A DNA stretch of 64,000 bases from Stachybotrys elegans (lineage: Eukaryota > Ascomycota > Sordariomycetes > Hypocreales > Stachybotryaceae), in contig JAGPNK010000004.1 in assembly GCA_020746835.1 (NCBI GenBank), positions 1,364,001-1,428,000 on the forward strand, in the 5' to 3' direction. The notes under the pieces were generated by a model, which worked only from the letters and a program-made list of their open reading frames with translations, had not been told where the DNA came from and did no database searches. This document shows, in pieces, positions 45,133-57,428 of the stretch (the first letter of the stretch is position 1; the number at the start of each line of letters is the position of its first letter). Made by a program: the position numbers and the translations under genes.

Positions 45133-48100
45133 CTACTTCAAGGTTTCGCCTGGTCCGTCCATGTCCGTGTCGCTCTTAGACGAATCTATGCCATTAGATA
45201 GCCCCGGGTTCTTAGATGAGTCCATTTCCAGATCCTCGTGCACCACTCGTTCCGCTCGCTCAGGGGCCTGCCGCTTCGGTACGTTGACATGAGTGTTCAT
45301 GTTCTCGTCGTCGCGGACGTAGCAGACGTAGTACGGCTCCCCGCTTGTACTCAATGTCTTCAAAACTTCCGCCGTGTCTTTGTTCTCTTCAACGTTGGCA
45401 TCGTTGTATTTTCGCCACACGTTGTCCTCGAAGTCGTGTATCCACACCCAGTAATGGCCTGATGTGAGATGGCCACGATGGCAAATGACCGCGTGGAGGC
45501 GGTACGAGACAGACTTCTGGCTTTCTAGATGTGTCGCTAGAACCTGCTCCTTGAGAGCCAGCTCCTCGGTCATCATATCTCGAAGTTTCTTCTCCAGGTC
45601 CGAAATCCCTTCGGGCGCCTGCGGCAAATCTTTGACGAGAGGCAAAGGCTCTTCTTGGCTTGCCACATCAACCCAATCGTCAGCCTCCATCGGGCCGTCG
45701 AAACTCCAGTCATCTGCAATCTTGACGAATTGGGCTTTGACCTTGGAAGCTGCGTCTGAGGCTGGCTCAGCAGGTTTGGTGATCTGATCCAAAATCGATA
45801 GAGATCCGCTCTTTTCAGTCTTTATCAGTGCGGCCTTGATTTCTTCGACTCGTTCCGCAATCATCCAATCCTCAACTCGACGCCGGAACTCATCAGAATT
45901 GTGAGGCGCGTCCATGTAGCGATCCAAGTACAGCGTTTCTGGAATCCCGACAGCATTGCCGTTCTTGCTGCCCATAGACTGCGAGCGCTGAATCAGAACG
46001 TGGAGCACGGGTGGGAGTGTTCGGATGGCCGTGTAGCGTGTCAGTTCACTCTCTTCTATAATCTGCTGATTGAAGTTGCGTCCGAGAGCGTCGTAGAGTG
46101 AGCAGGGGCCTTCAGGCGCTGGGTAGGCCGTGATGGAGCGATCAAAGCTGATCTCGTGCTGATACGTCTCGTCGCCAAATTTCTTGGTATAGTTGACTGT
46201 AGTGACGAAAAATGTCTCCATAATCTTCTCCAGTTGGATGCCCGTGGCTTCGTCCACGGATGTTGGTCGTATGGCTGCTTGAAGCCGGTTCAGAATGCTT
46301 CCCATGACCTCCTCGACATCTTGTTGATCCGTTCCTGAAGACCTCTTCTGGTGCTCCAAGGCGTTCAGAACTTTCTGATCCACGGTCTCTGATTCTTCGA
46401 CATCAACCATGGTCACGTCCGCTTCTGACGGATCTGCAGTCTTTGTCGCAGCCACATCGTCCACTATCTCTATGGGCTGGGAAACGGTTCCTGACATATT
46501 GATCGACTTGTCAAGCCCCTCGCCGGCCGTTTCTTCCACCAAAATTGGCTCCGACACGTCACCAGAGCGGGTGGACTCCCTCCGGGCCTTTTGATTACGG
46601 GCTTGGGCATCCTCCTGATCCACCAAGGTGATAGAGCTGGTGGCACTACCCGTCTCCATTGAATCAGATAGGTGGTTTACAGTGACGTGTACCATATCCT
46701 TGTCGGGCGAGTCTGTCGGTGCTGATGGGGGTGGCCTGGCTGGAAGAGGGGGTGGCTTGGGTGCATCAGATGGCTCAGCTCCGGCCTTTGTTTCGCTGAG
46801 CAGAGTGTGAGTAGAGAGTAAAACGGCATTCGCCAATCTCTGTGAAGGCCGAGAAGCTGCTTGATGTGACGTCTGTAGCTCCTGGAACAATGTGGCCAAC
46901 TCTTGAACAACTGAGAGAATGTGAGCCCGGGCACTGTGAGTAGGGCATCGTCAATACTTACACGCATGGGCGACAACCGCCTCGCCACGGTCCATCTGCA
47001 TTTTGTTGCCGCCCAGTCGGCGCGCCTGGATGCTTTCATCGTCGAGTCCTAGCTTCACGTTGTCGTAGTTAAGCACAATGTCACGGACGGGCCGTACTGT
47101 GAACAGATATTGCAGAAGACTGTTGAGATAGCACGTGTTGCCAATATTGTCGAGTCCGACGGGGAGGGCAAAGTTGACAGCCCGAGAAGCGCCGAAGCCA
47201 TTCGTTGAAACGCTGTAACTTTCCATGCCAACCAGGCCTTGCAATTCTTTGACGGCCCCTCGCAGGACCCGCGAATCTCGACGTTTGGCGAACATTGTCA
47301 AAGCTTCATGATAAACCTGCTTTTCCTCGGGCCCGTTTGCCTTCTCGATCTATACCAATGTCAGCTCACATTGCTCTGCGAGGTAGTTTGAGTAGAGCAC
47401 CCTACCTTCCGCTTGGCTGCGTCTATGACTGTGTGATCGGGAATATCCTTATTATCTGGGTCCAGTGATAACACTGCCGCCGCAGTTTCGAAAGGCATCC
47501 GAGCGACGGAATCCAGGAGGATGCCTTCAGTCGGTGATGCATATGAGTTTGCAATGACAAGAATCATCGACCGCGCGGTAACCATATCAGCAGGGTCCTT
47601 GGCAATCTTGTCCCAGAAGGCCTTCGTCAGAGCCTCGACCGAATAGCAGTTGGGGGGGCTGAGGCCCAGATAGATTAGTGCCTGTGGTACGATGCTATCT
47701 TGGTCAGTGCTTGTCTGCTCCTGGGCCTGGCTGTCGAAAACAGAGGATTGCGTGATGGCATAGTCGGATAAGAGCTCATCATTCGAATCATTGGCAACGC
47801 CCATGAGTGCTTCCACTAGTTCCTTGCGCCTTGAAGGAATAAGCTCCCACTGCCTCCTGTATGCACTGGCTACTATGTCCCGCGACTGGTGAGGTAGAAT
47901 TCCCAGAAGCAGGTACCGAGCGCTGTCTACTGAAGCGTTTGCGCTGACATTCGGAATCTCCTGGCATCCCAGGTGGGAGTGGAGGATTGTAGTACAGAAC
48001 GTGGGTCGTTCGGCTGCCTGTCCAGCCTTATGGATGAGGCACTGAACTTCGGCCCTGGCGTCCTCGATGAAAGCACGGTAGGACCCAATCTCCGTCGAGC

Positions 48101-49101
48101 CTTGAGGGCCACCAGCAGGAGCAGGGAGCTTTGGAGTGAATGAGCCTTCGTCGATACCGGTCCCCTCGTCGAGAACCAAGATTTCTTCTTTAAACTCCAA
48201 GTGACGATATATGGAGAAGCATCGAGGACCAAAGAGAACCGCAAATCGCTTGTTTCTTTTGGAGATGCTCCTAACGTTATCCGGCGTCTGCTCCAGCATG
48301 TTCTTCAGATATGTATTGAGATTCAGCGGTGCTTCATAAGCCCAGGCGTCAGTTGCGTTCTCATATCTTGCCGGCTCCATCTGCCTTGCTTCCTCAAGCT
48401 GTGCTGCGATGGCCTCTTTGTCGAGCAGGAGCTTCACAAATTCTGGTTTTAGTCGTGGTTCCGATATTTCCAAGACCACCTGAAAGGTGCACGGCGGAGC
48501 GGAGCAAACAAAGTTTTCCCTGGCCAGGATAGGGTAGTACTTGGTTGATTCCTTTTGAATGGTATTGTTGGGTTCTGAGCCAACCCAAACCAAGTGGTGC
48601 CAGGGGAAGACATTATCTCGGGGTGGCCAGCTATCCTGGCCGTGGCTGCAAAGGTCATCGGAGTACACAGCGTCCCAAGAGATGCGGAAGACGAAGTGGA
48701 AGTGGCAGTCGAGACAAATTGTCGAGAGCAGATATTCGCTTGCGGTCTGGTAGCTCTGGTTCCCGTTGATGAGTAGCTTGTGTGTGTGTTCCCACGTGTA
48801 GTGGGATTCGAAGTTGGATTGGCGTGCTCGATCGACGAGGTCGCAGGTGGAGAATTTGTTGTTCAACAGCTCGTAAACCCACCTGCTGGGATGGCAACCT
48901 AGAGTAGAATTTCTGAGCAAGTGTTCGGCGGCGCTGTCATAAGCAGGTTGACGTACCAGTGATCTCACGACCAGCAAGGTTGGTCTTCATTGGCGTCATG
49001 TTATGTGACACAAATTCCATGGCTGTTGTCCCCGGAAGCGCTGCATAGGACGTGCTGGGGTCCGAGTCCTTCCCAGAACTCAGAGTGTAGTGTCCTGCCA
49101 T
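45133..49101 (-). CDS. UBP2: ubiquitin carboxyl-terminal hydrolase, Ubp2 type
   Basis: Deubiquitinase of the USP (C19) family. Yeast Ubp2 trims K63-linked chains and opposes the Rsp5 ligase. Four exons: 48957-49101, 47406-48898, 46962-47349 and 45133-46910; introns of 58, 56 and 51 bp. The product has 1267 residues, the normal size. The N-terminal half carries Ubp2-specific regions with Cys pairs (CLDCHFHF) and PWHHLVWVGSEPNN. The Cys box is GLDNIGNTCYLNSLLQYLF (Cys near 619). A long acidic, Ser/Thr-rich insert splits the catalytic domain (about 720-900). The His box is CHRGHLTSGHYWVWIHDF, followed by WRKYNDANV. Exon 3 joins exon 4 through a GTAAGT donor to give VVAHAFVQELATLFQ. The first exon (MAGHYTLSSGKD, strong GCCATGG context) is the least certain part. 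Confidence 0.9.
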
Positions 49102-50320
49102 GGCGACGCTGGGGGAGCAAAGCTCTTTGCCAGTAGTGGTTGGTTTGTTGGTTGGTTGGTATGCCGAGGACCCTGGTGAAGCCTCGCACCCAGGGTGGAA
49201 TGTACGGTTCGGTGATGCGAGAGACGGGGACGACAGCAGCGCCTGCGGATAATTGCTGATTTGTCTAAGCTTCTAGAGTCTCTGGTATGGTATGGTCTGG
49301 TCTAGCCGATGCGGAACTGGGTATACGGGTATCGAAGAGATGGAGACAAGTTGGACGAGATATCATGAACTCATACGGTGATGCTGTTGAGGACAAGTAG
49401 CTGTCGAGGAAGGATATTGGCCTAAGGGATGACGAAGAGGGTGGTCATGGCCTGCCCGGGACTTGGGAAAGCGGCGACGGAGAGAGCGAGTGGTAGGCAG
49501 CTGGACTCTGGAGGCGGAACAGAAACACCCCGCCAACGAGCTTTCCGCCGGGTCTGGAAGGGCCCCGTTGCGCGCCAACGGCCAGGCCAGGCAGCTCGCG
49601 ACGCCGACTCAGTGTTGCCGGGTCGTAATCGGCTTGCGTATGCTGGAAAGATTCGGCCTCGTGTCGCGAGTGGTGGTGGCGATTGGCAAGTTGGCTGACG
49701 CAGCTCTGCACAGCTTGAGAGCATCCCAACACAAGACAATGCGGGAGGGTACAAGGCGGTGCTCCAAGCTCTTGCGGAAACCGAGGTACCTCCCTGTAGT
49801 GGCATGCTTTGGGCCTGGTGTTTCGATGAGTCAGCATGTGAAACTACCTACCCAACCTACATACCCTAAGGAATTGCCAACGAAATCGCTTGATTCTGGG
49901 TTACGTCAGCCTTCAACCTCCAACTACCAAGGCCTCAGCGTGATCACTATTCTGCACATCTCTTCAATGCTGTACGACGGATCCTTACTGGGCTTCATGG
50001 AATGTATCTCTGCAAGTTTATCTGATCTCGCTATCGTCTTTCCAGGTGTCAGCGCGTGCCCATGTTCTCCCTTGCAAATCGGCCACGTTCCTCAACTATC
50101 CAAGTCCAAGGTGTTTCCGACAAAAGTGACTGTTGGGTGCACCAAAAAATATGTGTATTTGTTACTAAGGCCATACACCTCTTCTTCATGAATGGGAGAT
50201 GCCCATATACGTGTACAGATATGCGATTCCTGTGGTCCATCGCACATTCTAACAATATATCTCCGCCTGGCCGTGCCTCTCCCTCTCATTCATCATGGCT
50301 GCTCGACGTTGTTCCCTCAA
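49102..50320. other. intergenic, Ubp2 promoter and ankyrin-gene 3' region
   Basis: This 1.2 kb contains the Ubp2 promoter and the 3' UTR of the ankyrin gene. A long plus-strand open frame at 49463-50191 begins without ATG and has no family resemblance; I do not call it a gene. A CTACCTACC run lies near 49845. Confidence 0.45.
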
Positions 50321-53219
50321 TCAAAATACCCTCCAAACATAGATGAAATAGCCCCATAAAGCAACTCCGCCGATGAGACCTAAAAATATAACAGTCATTG
50401 TTTGTGTCTGCATTGGTCTCCAGCGGGTTGACCCATCACGATTTATTACTGAGACTTAGTCAATACATGGACGGCGCTATATCGCGAGAGAAGAGAGATA
50501 CGGCTAATAGTACTCACAGAGGGGAAGCCGGGGATACTTGCCACGAACTGCCTGCGCCACCAAATCATGCACTCGGCGATCTTGCTCCAAGGATATCTTG
50601 GGACGCCGGGACCAGGCGAAACTCCACGATCGAGACGTCAGGCGTGGGTGATCAGCCTTTAAATTGCTCCTGGCTAGCTCGAGAGGAGTCAATCCATAGC
50701 CCGTTCGTCTATGGAGGTTGGCACCAGCGTCCATGAGAAGCTGCAGGGCATCGGCGTCCGCTAGGTCAATGGCGTAGAGGACAGCCGTGCACCCAAACTG
50801 ATCCTCGCATTCAAGACCGAGTCCATACTTGAGGAAGTCCTTTAGGTATGCTCTTTGGTGCTTGACAGCTTCAATGACCGGTGAACCACAAATCCTGTCC
50901 GTGTAAGTCCGCTGGGGCTGGCCGTCCCGACGACCAAATCCGTACTCGAGCAATGCTTTGTGAACCGGGGGTTGCTTCTCGGGCCAAAGCGCTGCCATCA
51001 GCGCATTCGGTCCCGTCAAGCGGGGATTACTCAATATGAGAGGAAGAATCCAGAACTCGGCCTCAGCATTAGGCACACCTCTCCCAGTTACCGGTCGCCC
51101 TTCGCGAATAAACCCCCACCGCTCAAGGAGATCGTCTAACACGGAAGTGCAGAGGTTTTGCGCCAACCAGTAACGTTCCGTCTGGTCCAGTTTAGCACCG
51201 TGCTCCATCAATGCCATGACGACGTCGAGGTTGCCCGTGTGTGCTGCGCAGCGGATATACGTCTTGCACCATCGGTCGGCGTCCGTCTCATCCAGGTCTA
51301 TACCAGATTCAATGAATGGCCTTGCCATTTCCAGTGACCCGTAGGAGCAAATAGTGCGCATAAAACGCGTGCGGTTCTCGGGAGCAGCGGTCTTGACCCA
51401 CGAGACTTGTTCCTCCGGGGTGAGCTCAATCATCTTATCTACACGAGGCCGTACGTCCGAGGAAATCTGCCTTGGTGTCCTCAGGTCCCTAGTTTCGGCC
51501 TCTAGACGGGCGAGAAAATCTGGGGTGCACCTTGCTACTGCCGATACAAGCCACATATCGCTGTCCTGGAAATTGGAGTAGGTATCCAGGTCGAAGTAGT
51601 GGTAGACGTGGCTCTGAAGAAAATCGAGGCCGAAACTCGACTGGAAAATCAGGACGCATACAGACTGACCCTCTTCATCTCGGTAGCTCAGGTCAGCGCC
51701 GCTTGCCATAAGCAGGTTTGCCATGGAGAACATGCGTCGGTTGATATTAGGGCTCTGTGCCATGAAACGGGCGCATTGCAATAGAGGAGTGCTTGCACTG
51801 ACGTTAGCATATAGTTTCGGGGAGTGCTTGCAAGGGAGAATGCTTACCGCAGCTTCTGGTTGACAATGTTCGCATCAGCACCCTCCTGCAGCAACAGTCT
51901 TCCCATTTCTAGTTGGTTTGGTAGCCCTAGGCCATGCCTGTTGACCACCTCCTTGAAGAAGTCAGCTTAGGACTGGTGCACATTGCCCCTTGTGTGATGA
52001 TCATACGTGAAGTAAAGAGCTTCCCCATGGCGCTAGCAAGTCGTGAGGACTGGCACGGCCATCTGAGAGTAGCGTGGCCAGCCCCTTGACATCGCCACGG
52101 TCCAGACATCGCTTCAGATCAGGGTCTGAGTTCCACTTGTGCACTCTGGGCCTGAATGTGAATAGCCCACTGGATGACCATCCCAGCAATAACCGAAATA
52201 CATGGTTTGTCAATAACGGTAGCGGATGCAAGGAAATGTCGATTTGCCAATCTGAATCCCGTTTGTCTTTGTGCAATCTTTTTGTGGTCTTTGAGCTGGT
52301 TATTTGTTTGCCGTATATGGTACCGAGGGGGCAATTATAACCAAAGATAGAACATGTCATGTTGCATATCACGCTAGGTGGCTCGGTGATGGGACTGTCA
52401 GTCTCTAGCTCAACAGCGTCCAAGGAGTTGTACTGATGGAGGCTGCTGGGCTCGTACGCTGGAGTCATCTTGAGAGAGGTCGGTTGCTGCAACGCTGCTT
52501 GAAGAAAAGTCTTTGCATCCGTCTCCCGCAGTGTCTTTGACTCGATCATGGCCAGCTTTTTGGAAATTTCTTGCGACAATGCTCTTGGTGCCTGGACGTG
52601 CCCAGACATTTCGAGGGCGTAAGTCGTGCTGGTGAATTGGATCTGGGGTCGATTCTCAATTGAACGTAACAATCTATTGCCTTGTTGCTTGGTTTCCTGC
52701 AGCAATAGTTGAGATCTCTGCCTGATAAATTGGTTAGCGAATTGACATGGATCCAACATTTGCTTCGTATGACGGTGCTTACTCGGACACTACCTGAAGG
52801 ACGAGAGTGAATGTCTGCTGGTGGTTCGCAAACACCCTTTCGTAATGCTCAAGTTCCTCGGTGGCAAAGAATTTGCGAAATCGGCCCGTCAACTGTTTTA
52901 CCTTGGACGAATCCTTGCTGAGCGATCGCCTCAATCTCTCCAGCTTGAGGTTGACGGTGGCTATGTCAGCATCGACCTCATCAATGTGGTCAATCCAGTC
53001 ATGCCGCAGGCCTTCGTCGAGCGCAGCGTAGGAGCCCAAGGATTCCAAGTATTGGATCTGCGATGTTATGCGCTGGAGCCGAGTAGCCGCTCGATATAGC
53101 CGCTCGCATTCCTCGGACGCATCCTGGAAGTTGTTTTTGAGCTCCTTGAGCGTCTTGCACGTCTTGAGCAGCGCCTGGCCGATGCCCACAACACTTGCGA
53201 CGAGTCCCACAGCCTCCAT
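50321..53219 (-). CDS. ankyrin-repeat protein with fungal STAND-type N-terminal domain and C-terminal membrane helix
   Basis: Probable member of the fungal NLR-like repertoire, function unknown. Five exons: 52783-53219, 52007-52721, 51848-51951, 50518-51791 and 50321-50448; introns of 61, 55, 56 and 69 bp; 885 residues. Residues 1-145 resemble the fungal STAND N-terminal domain: MEAVGLVASVVGIGQALLKT, then long amphipathic helices (RRLQRITSQI-like). No NACHT or NB-ARC P-loop was seen. Ankyrin-like units occur in the C-terminal half, for example ANLLMASGADLSYRDEEGQS, NLDVVMALMEHGAKLD and DALQLLMDAGANLHRRTGYG. A simple reading ends at LPLCEYY, but a GTGAGT donor overlaps that end; splicing to 50448 adds LINRDGSTRWRPMQ and a transmembrane helix (TVIFLGLIGGVALWGYFIYV) ending VWRVF. 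The last intron is inferred but phase, branch (TTGACTAAG) and product agree. Confidence 0.82.
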
Positions 53220-53543
53220 GAGCTGTTGCTGATCTCTGTCTTGGCGTATGCAGGAACTCCAAGGTGGTGTTTAGGCATGTGACTGATGCTCGCTGCAGCC
53301 AAGCCCACAATGTCTCACGCTGTCTCAGCGATACGACAATGATGTATAAAAAAGGAACATGGAGAAAGTTCTATGATGGTCAGCAAAGAGGGGATAAAGC
53401 AGCATATTGGAAAGTGAGGCGACCAATAAAAGCATCAGATTTTGCGACTGACGCCTTATGATAAGAGCCATCTCTCATCTGCCCTCATCTGCCTCTGCTA
53501 ATTTTCCTTCTTCATCGAGATAAGACCAAAATTGCACTAACTT
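53220..53543. promoter_or_regulatory. short divergent promoter, ankyrin protein / small membrane protein
   Basis: Only 324 bp separate the two divergent start codons, so these genes probably share regulatory DNA. No individual site was assigned. Confidence 0.5.
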
Positions 53544-54239
53544 ATGGAGAACCGAACCTATCTCTGGTTGCCAGCCATCTTGGGCATCTGCACGGCAGCT
53601 ATCCACCTCTTCTTCCGCTTCCACGTCCGACGACAGCTTTCCCCGCTCTCCGCCCTCGCATCCAACAGTCAACCGTCCAAGACGCTTCTGAACGATGAGG
53701 AGATCTCCTCCAGCGCCATCGACGAGGTGAAATCCGACGATAAAACACGAGCCCTACCCAGCGAGTTGCCTGACAGTATTGTTGTATCTGGCAACGCTAT
53801 CGATATCGATGGAGGCGACTGGGTGCGAAGGCTCAATGGCTTCGTTGCCCAGGAGAGACACAACGGTCGGTATAATGTCGTGACCATCAACACCGAGTTG
53901 GACTATTATTTAAGCGTGGGGGAATGTGTAGAGGAGTGGCACACCAAGTGGAACGACGGCCGAGGGAAGTCTAGGGTTTACCGTACCGTGGTTTTTGACC
54001 AGGGCGAGCTGGTCAACTTTGGAGATGATGGCTGGATCAACTGGGCCTTTTCAGGCAAGTATGTGAGGAGTGGTCTCACCAGCTTATCATTTCGGCCATG
54101 CTGCTGAGCTGATATTGGTGGAAGGGAAACGAAGAGCTCAGCTGCGGATGTGTCCGTGATAGTAGGTGAGGTTCCGGCTTTTGTTTCGAGGGAATGCGAA
54201 GCTGTAATACAAACGTCTAGCCCTCAATCAATCACATGA
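53544..54239 (+). CDS. small N-terminally membrane-anchored protein, unknown function
   Basis: I do not recognise the family. It opens with an N-terminal hydrophobic segment, WLPAILGICTAAIHLFF, followed by a basic stretch (RFHVRRQ), which suggests a signal anchor. A Ser/Asp-rich linker follows, then a soluble part with DWVRRLNGFVAQERHNGRYN and LDYYLSVGECVEEWHTKWND. Read without splicing it ends at 54107 (187 residues, ending SFRPCC). A GTATGT donor at 54059, with a CTGAT branch and a GGAAG acceptor at 54124, gives an alternative 209-residue product ending at 54239. That tail (SSAADVSVIVGEVPAFVS) looks coding, so I prefer the spliced form with reservation. It is divergent from the ankyrin/STAND-type gene across a short promoter. 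Confidence 0.6.
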
Positions 54240-54332
54240 ATGTTCACCCCTTTAAAGACGATACACTGCCGAATGAAGTGATTCGGCATTCAATTGAGCT
54301 AGTTCCCTCTTTCTCTGGATACTCGGTCTACA

Positions 54333-56000
54333 TTAAAAATCGTATCGCCATTGCATGCGACTCACCAGCCTCAAATCACCCCATTTCTCGATAACAAGCA
54401 TGCCCACCCAGTCCGGAAGCCACATCCCATACAGGTCCAAGTCCATCCCCATCTCGGTGCAGCGGTCGTAGGGCGCCCGAGGCTGGCCGGGACGTATGTG
54501 GCCAGCATCGTTGATAGCAAGGTATGGATCGGGGTGCTCGACCGACTCCTTGTCCCAGAACACCCAAGCAAGGTGTCTGCGGGCCGTGACATTGAGCATC
54601 TTTGGGTAGATGACCGGGAGGTAGGGATAAATGTCGACGTCTTGGAACTCGGTGAAGCCATAGCTCGGAGCGGGCGCATTGATGTAGACTGAGTGGCCAG
54701 GGGCGGCTGCACCAGGGGCGGGAGGGACAGGAAACTTCTTGATGGCATATTCGACTGCTTCGGGGAGGAACTTGCGACTAGAGGGACCGATGATCCTCAT
54801 TTCCTGAAAGCCGTCTGCATACGTACTGGCAAAGATGATCTTGTCACAATACTCTAGCCCAATGGAGGCAAAGTATCCCAGAACCTCATACGAGCGGCAT
54901 CGGGTGCTAGAGCAAAGAAGCGTGAGGCCCCCAGAGATGACATCGTTGAGGGTCCAACAATCGTCAGGCAGTTCCGCAAGGAGACTGTCAGGTCGGTTGC
55001 CGGTACATCGGATCTTTGTCCTAACGTCTTCCTCCGCCACGTCAAGGACTTCGCTCAGGCGCATCATGAGGTACTCGTGGACGCAGGCCATTTCCTCCAC
55101 CTCAAAGGGAGCCATGCGAGCAAGGAAATATTTGGCCTGCATCTTGACTGGGTAATCCCTGTCCTCATGGTCTCCAGGCTCGTCGGAGTCCTGGCTTCTT
55201 CGACGGCTAGTTTTCGGGAAAATTTGGAACGCTCGGCAGTACATCTCGTATCGGTAGAAGGCTCTCTCAAAAGTGGACATCTCGCTGTCGGTAAGTGGCT
55301 TGAGGAGCGGCTTTCCTTGGTATGTTTCCCTCCACCCTAGAAAAGGAGGTTCGTCTCGGTACATCTTCCACTGGGCCGTGCTCGCATAATCGTTTACAAG
55401 CCGGCGGATGATAGACTGCGTTTTTGCTAGGCTATAGGCCTCGCTATACTTGAGCTTGGAGAAGTCAAAGGTGATTCTCTGGTCAAAGTAGGTGCTGAGA
55501 TGGGCTCGGAGCTGCTCGGGATGGTCTGGATTGTGGCTGGGTTGCTTCTGGAGACTCATGGCGTGAATGAGAGTATCATGGGGCATTGAGTTCTTGAGCA
55601 CAAGAAGCAAAGGGACTCTTGGAGCTCGCTGAAACAGACGATAACACCTCGGAGATGCAGAGAGAAGTGCCTTGAGATCAGCTGTAGAGTCAAGAAAGCT
55701 CATGATCTTGTAAAGGATGGATGGTTCCAAACAGTTAAAGCCTGGTTCCTTTGGATAAGACTTCTGGAACCAGAGCAGGGTTGGCCTGCCCCATTTGACG
55801 ACGGTATTCTGGGGTTGCTCAGGAGTCAACTCTTCAAGCCATTTTTCTAGCCTCTCCAATGTTGTAGGGGCGAGAAAGAACGAGTAGTGGTGCGTTGGCT
55901 GCGAGGATTTGAACAGAGGAACAGGGAAGAAAAAGGAGTCGGACGATTCTGAAGATACGATCGACGAGGAAGCCGAGGAGGAAGAGCTTTGAGAGGCCAT
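54333..56000 (-). CDS. F-box-like protein, unknown substrate
   Basis: Single-exon, 555-residue protein with an F-box-like motif near residues 85-125: CLEPSILYKIMSFLDSTADL, then KALLSASPRCYRLFQ. By analogy it would bind Skp1 in an SCF ubiquitin ligase; no known substrate-binding repeat is visible. The first 25 residues are nearly all Ser (SSSSSASSSIVSSESSDSFF). The remainder is a globular region rich in Trp, Tyr and Phe with WKMYRDEPPFLGWRETYQG, and the end WVGMLVIEKWGDLRLVSRMQ. This layout is common in expanded F-box families of Sordariomycetes. The start at MASQSSS is the first ATG; the frame is open upstream without one. Confidence 0.75.
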   Translation of the reverse strand: MASQSSSSSASSSIVSSESSDSFFFPVPLFKSSQPTHHYSFFLAPTTLERLEKWLEELTPEQPQNTVVKWGRPTLLWFQKSYPKEPGFNCLEPSILYKIMSFLDSTADLKALLSASPRCYRLFQRAPRVPLLLVLKNSMPHDTLIHAMSLQKQPSHNPDHPEQLRAHLSTYFDQRITFDFSKLKYSEAYSLAKTQSIIRRLVNDYASTAQWKMYRDEPPFLGWRETYQGKPLLKPLTDSEMSTFERAFYRYEMYCRAFQIFPKTSRRRSQDSDEPGDHEDRDYPVKMQAKYFLARMAPFEVEEMACVHEYLMMRLSEVLDVAEEDVRTKIRCTGNRPDSLLAELPDDCWTLNDVISGGLTLLCSSTRCRSYEVLGYFASIGLEYCDKIIFASTYADGFQEMRIIGPSSRKFLPEAVEYAIKKFPVPPAPGAAAPGHSVYINAPAPSYGFTEFQDVDIYPYLPVIYPKMLNVTARRHLAWVFWDKESVEHPDPYLAINDAGHIRPGQPRAPYDRCTEMGMDLDLYGMWLPDWVGMLVIEKWGDLRLVSRMQWRYDF

Positions 56001-57428
56001 AGTAAGACAAGACAATTTTTGAAGATGGTTGTGCAGAGGCAGTTGGGCTGGCGGTTTTGGGTGTTTTGAATCGAGTTTCGAGGAGGAGGGCAAACGCTCT
56101 TCAGAGAAGAGACGGAGTAGATGGAATATTGAGACCTTAGAGAAGGAACAGGTATTGCAACCCCATAGGGGTGATAATACGGAACGATTTCTTGCCAAAA
56201 AGCTGCTTCAGTAAAGAAAACCGAAGGCAAGACGCGTGACTAGCAGAAGAAGAAAGAAACGAGTAGAGGGGGAGTGTGGAGATGGATCTGTCGTTGCACG
56301 CTCCTCTGCCAGGGCTCTCCAGCTGGGAACAGCCCTCTGCCCAAGACAGTCTCTACCACCCCAAAGCAGAACAGGCTAACGCATTTTTTCCAAAAGAAGG
56401 TATTTTCGTATGCTCTATGTACTAAACAGTAGAGCAGGAGACTTGCTTTCCTAGTCATCCACCTTTCCTCTATAGATGCTCCTGTTGATTCTGCTGCGTA
56501 GGTGCGAACGGCCCTTTTATAATCGAATCCGTGCCACTATAACTGACATGGCAGGTACCGGTAGGGATTTCTTCTGTTGCCCTTCTTCTCTGAGCCCTGG
56601 TGCTCTGTTGTAAGTGCTGCATGCCGTGGCAACAAAATTTAGGAACCATCCCCAAGAAATGCCAGAGCAGATATGTAAACTCGGCCGGCATCTCACCCAT
56701 CCAGTCTCTGAATTTTCATCCAAGAAAGTCATTTGCTTTCGAGATTCCTTGCTCTCTCGAATCATATCAGGGATCACATACCAGTGTAGATGGAAGGGAC
56801 TGGTCTCGTAGGGGGTACTTCATGTTCTGGGCATGCCAAGGATGTTAGCACACACGGGCAACGCGAAGTGTAACGGACTATCCCGAGTATCAGCACCAAC
56901 GAGCCAGCACTCCCGTTAGCAGGCGGAACGACAAGGGGTTGGCGGGTTGTGCGAGAGACACGAATACCACATTTGCCGTTGGTGTTGGTAAAGACCCAAC
57001 AAAAGGCACATCGTAGTCATAACGAGACATGAGATGCAGTAGATCTTGGCACTCCCAGGAGAAGCCAAGCCTCTCTGGAGTAATGAAACACGACAGCGAG
57101 ATTTGCTTGTATTCTTGTTTACCTGACCGACATTAGCTTCTTGCATCGGTTCAGGTAATATGCATCTATCGAGGTATTTGGTATCTACCTGTTCATTCAC
57201 CAGCTGGCAAGCAACAAGTTAATGACGATTGCAGTAAAGTATCATAGCGGAAAACATAGATCGGGTGAATGCACAGTATCTGGAATCGTTGTTCCCCGAA
57301 ACTATTGTGATGGTTGAAATGGCTCCTCGACTACAGCCGTACTTCCTTCGCCAGCCCCAACATCAACACCTAATTGTGAGGATGATGAAGCCTTGCCCAT
57401 TTCCGACTCCCTTGTAAGTGCTCTATTA
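56001..57428. other. gene-poor interval
   Basis: The first 200 bp are the F-box gene leader. The rest lacks a supported gene. The segment at about 56870-57170 begins with TGTAACGGACTAT and has LTR-like character, but no terminal repeat pair or target duplication was found. Confidence 0.4.

Noticed and set aside
49463..50191. A 242-codon plus-strand open frame between Ubp2 and the ankyrin gene
   Set aside because: It begins at TTG rather than ATG, has mixed low-quality composition, and resembles no family; it overlaps the Ubp2 promoter.
50504..50517. Ankyrin protein ending at CEYY without the last intron
   Set aside because: The stop lies inside a GTGAGT donor sequence. Splicing to 50448 keeps phase and adds a coherent transmembrane tail, so the unspliced end is less likely.
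56870..57170. LTR-like segment starting TGTAACGGACTAT
   Set aside because: No matching terminal repeat, inverted TG...CA ends or target-site duplication could be found within the window. A repeat-library search would decide.
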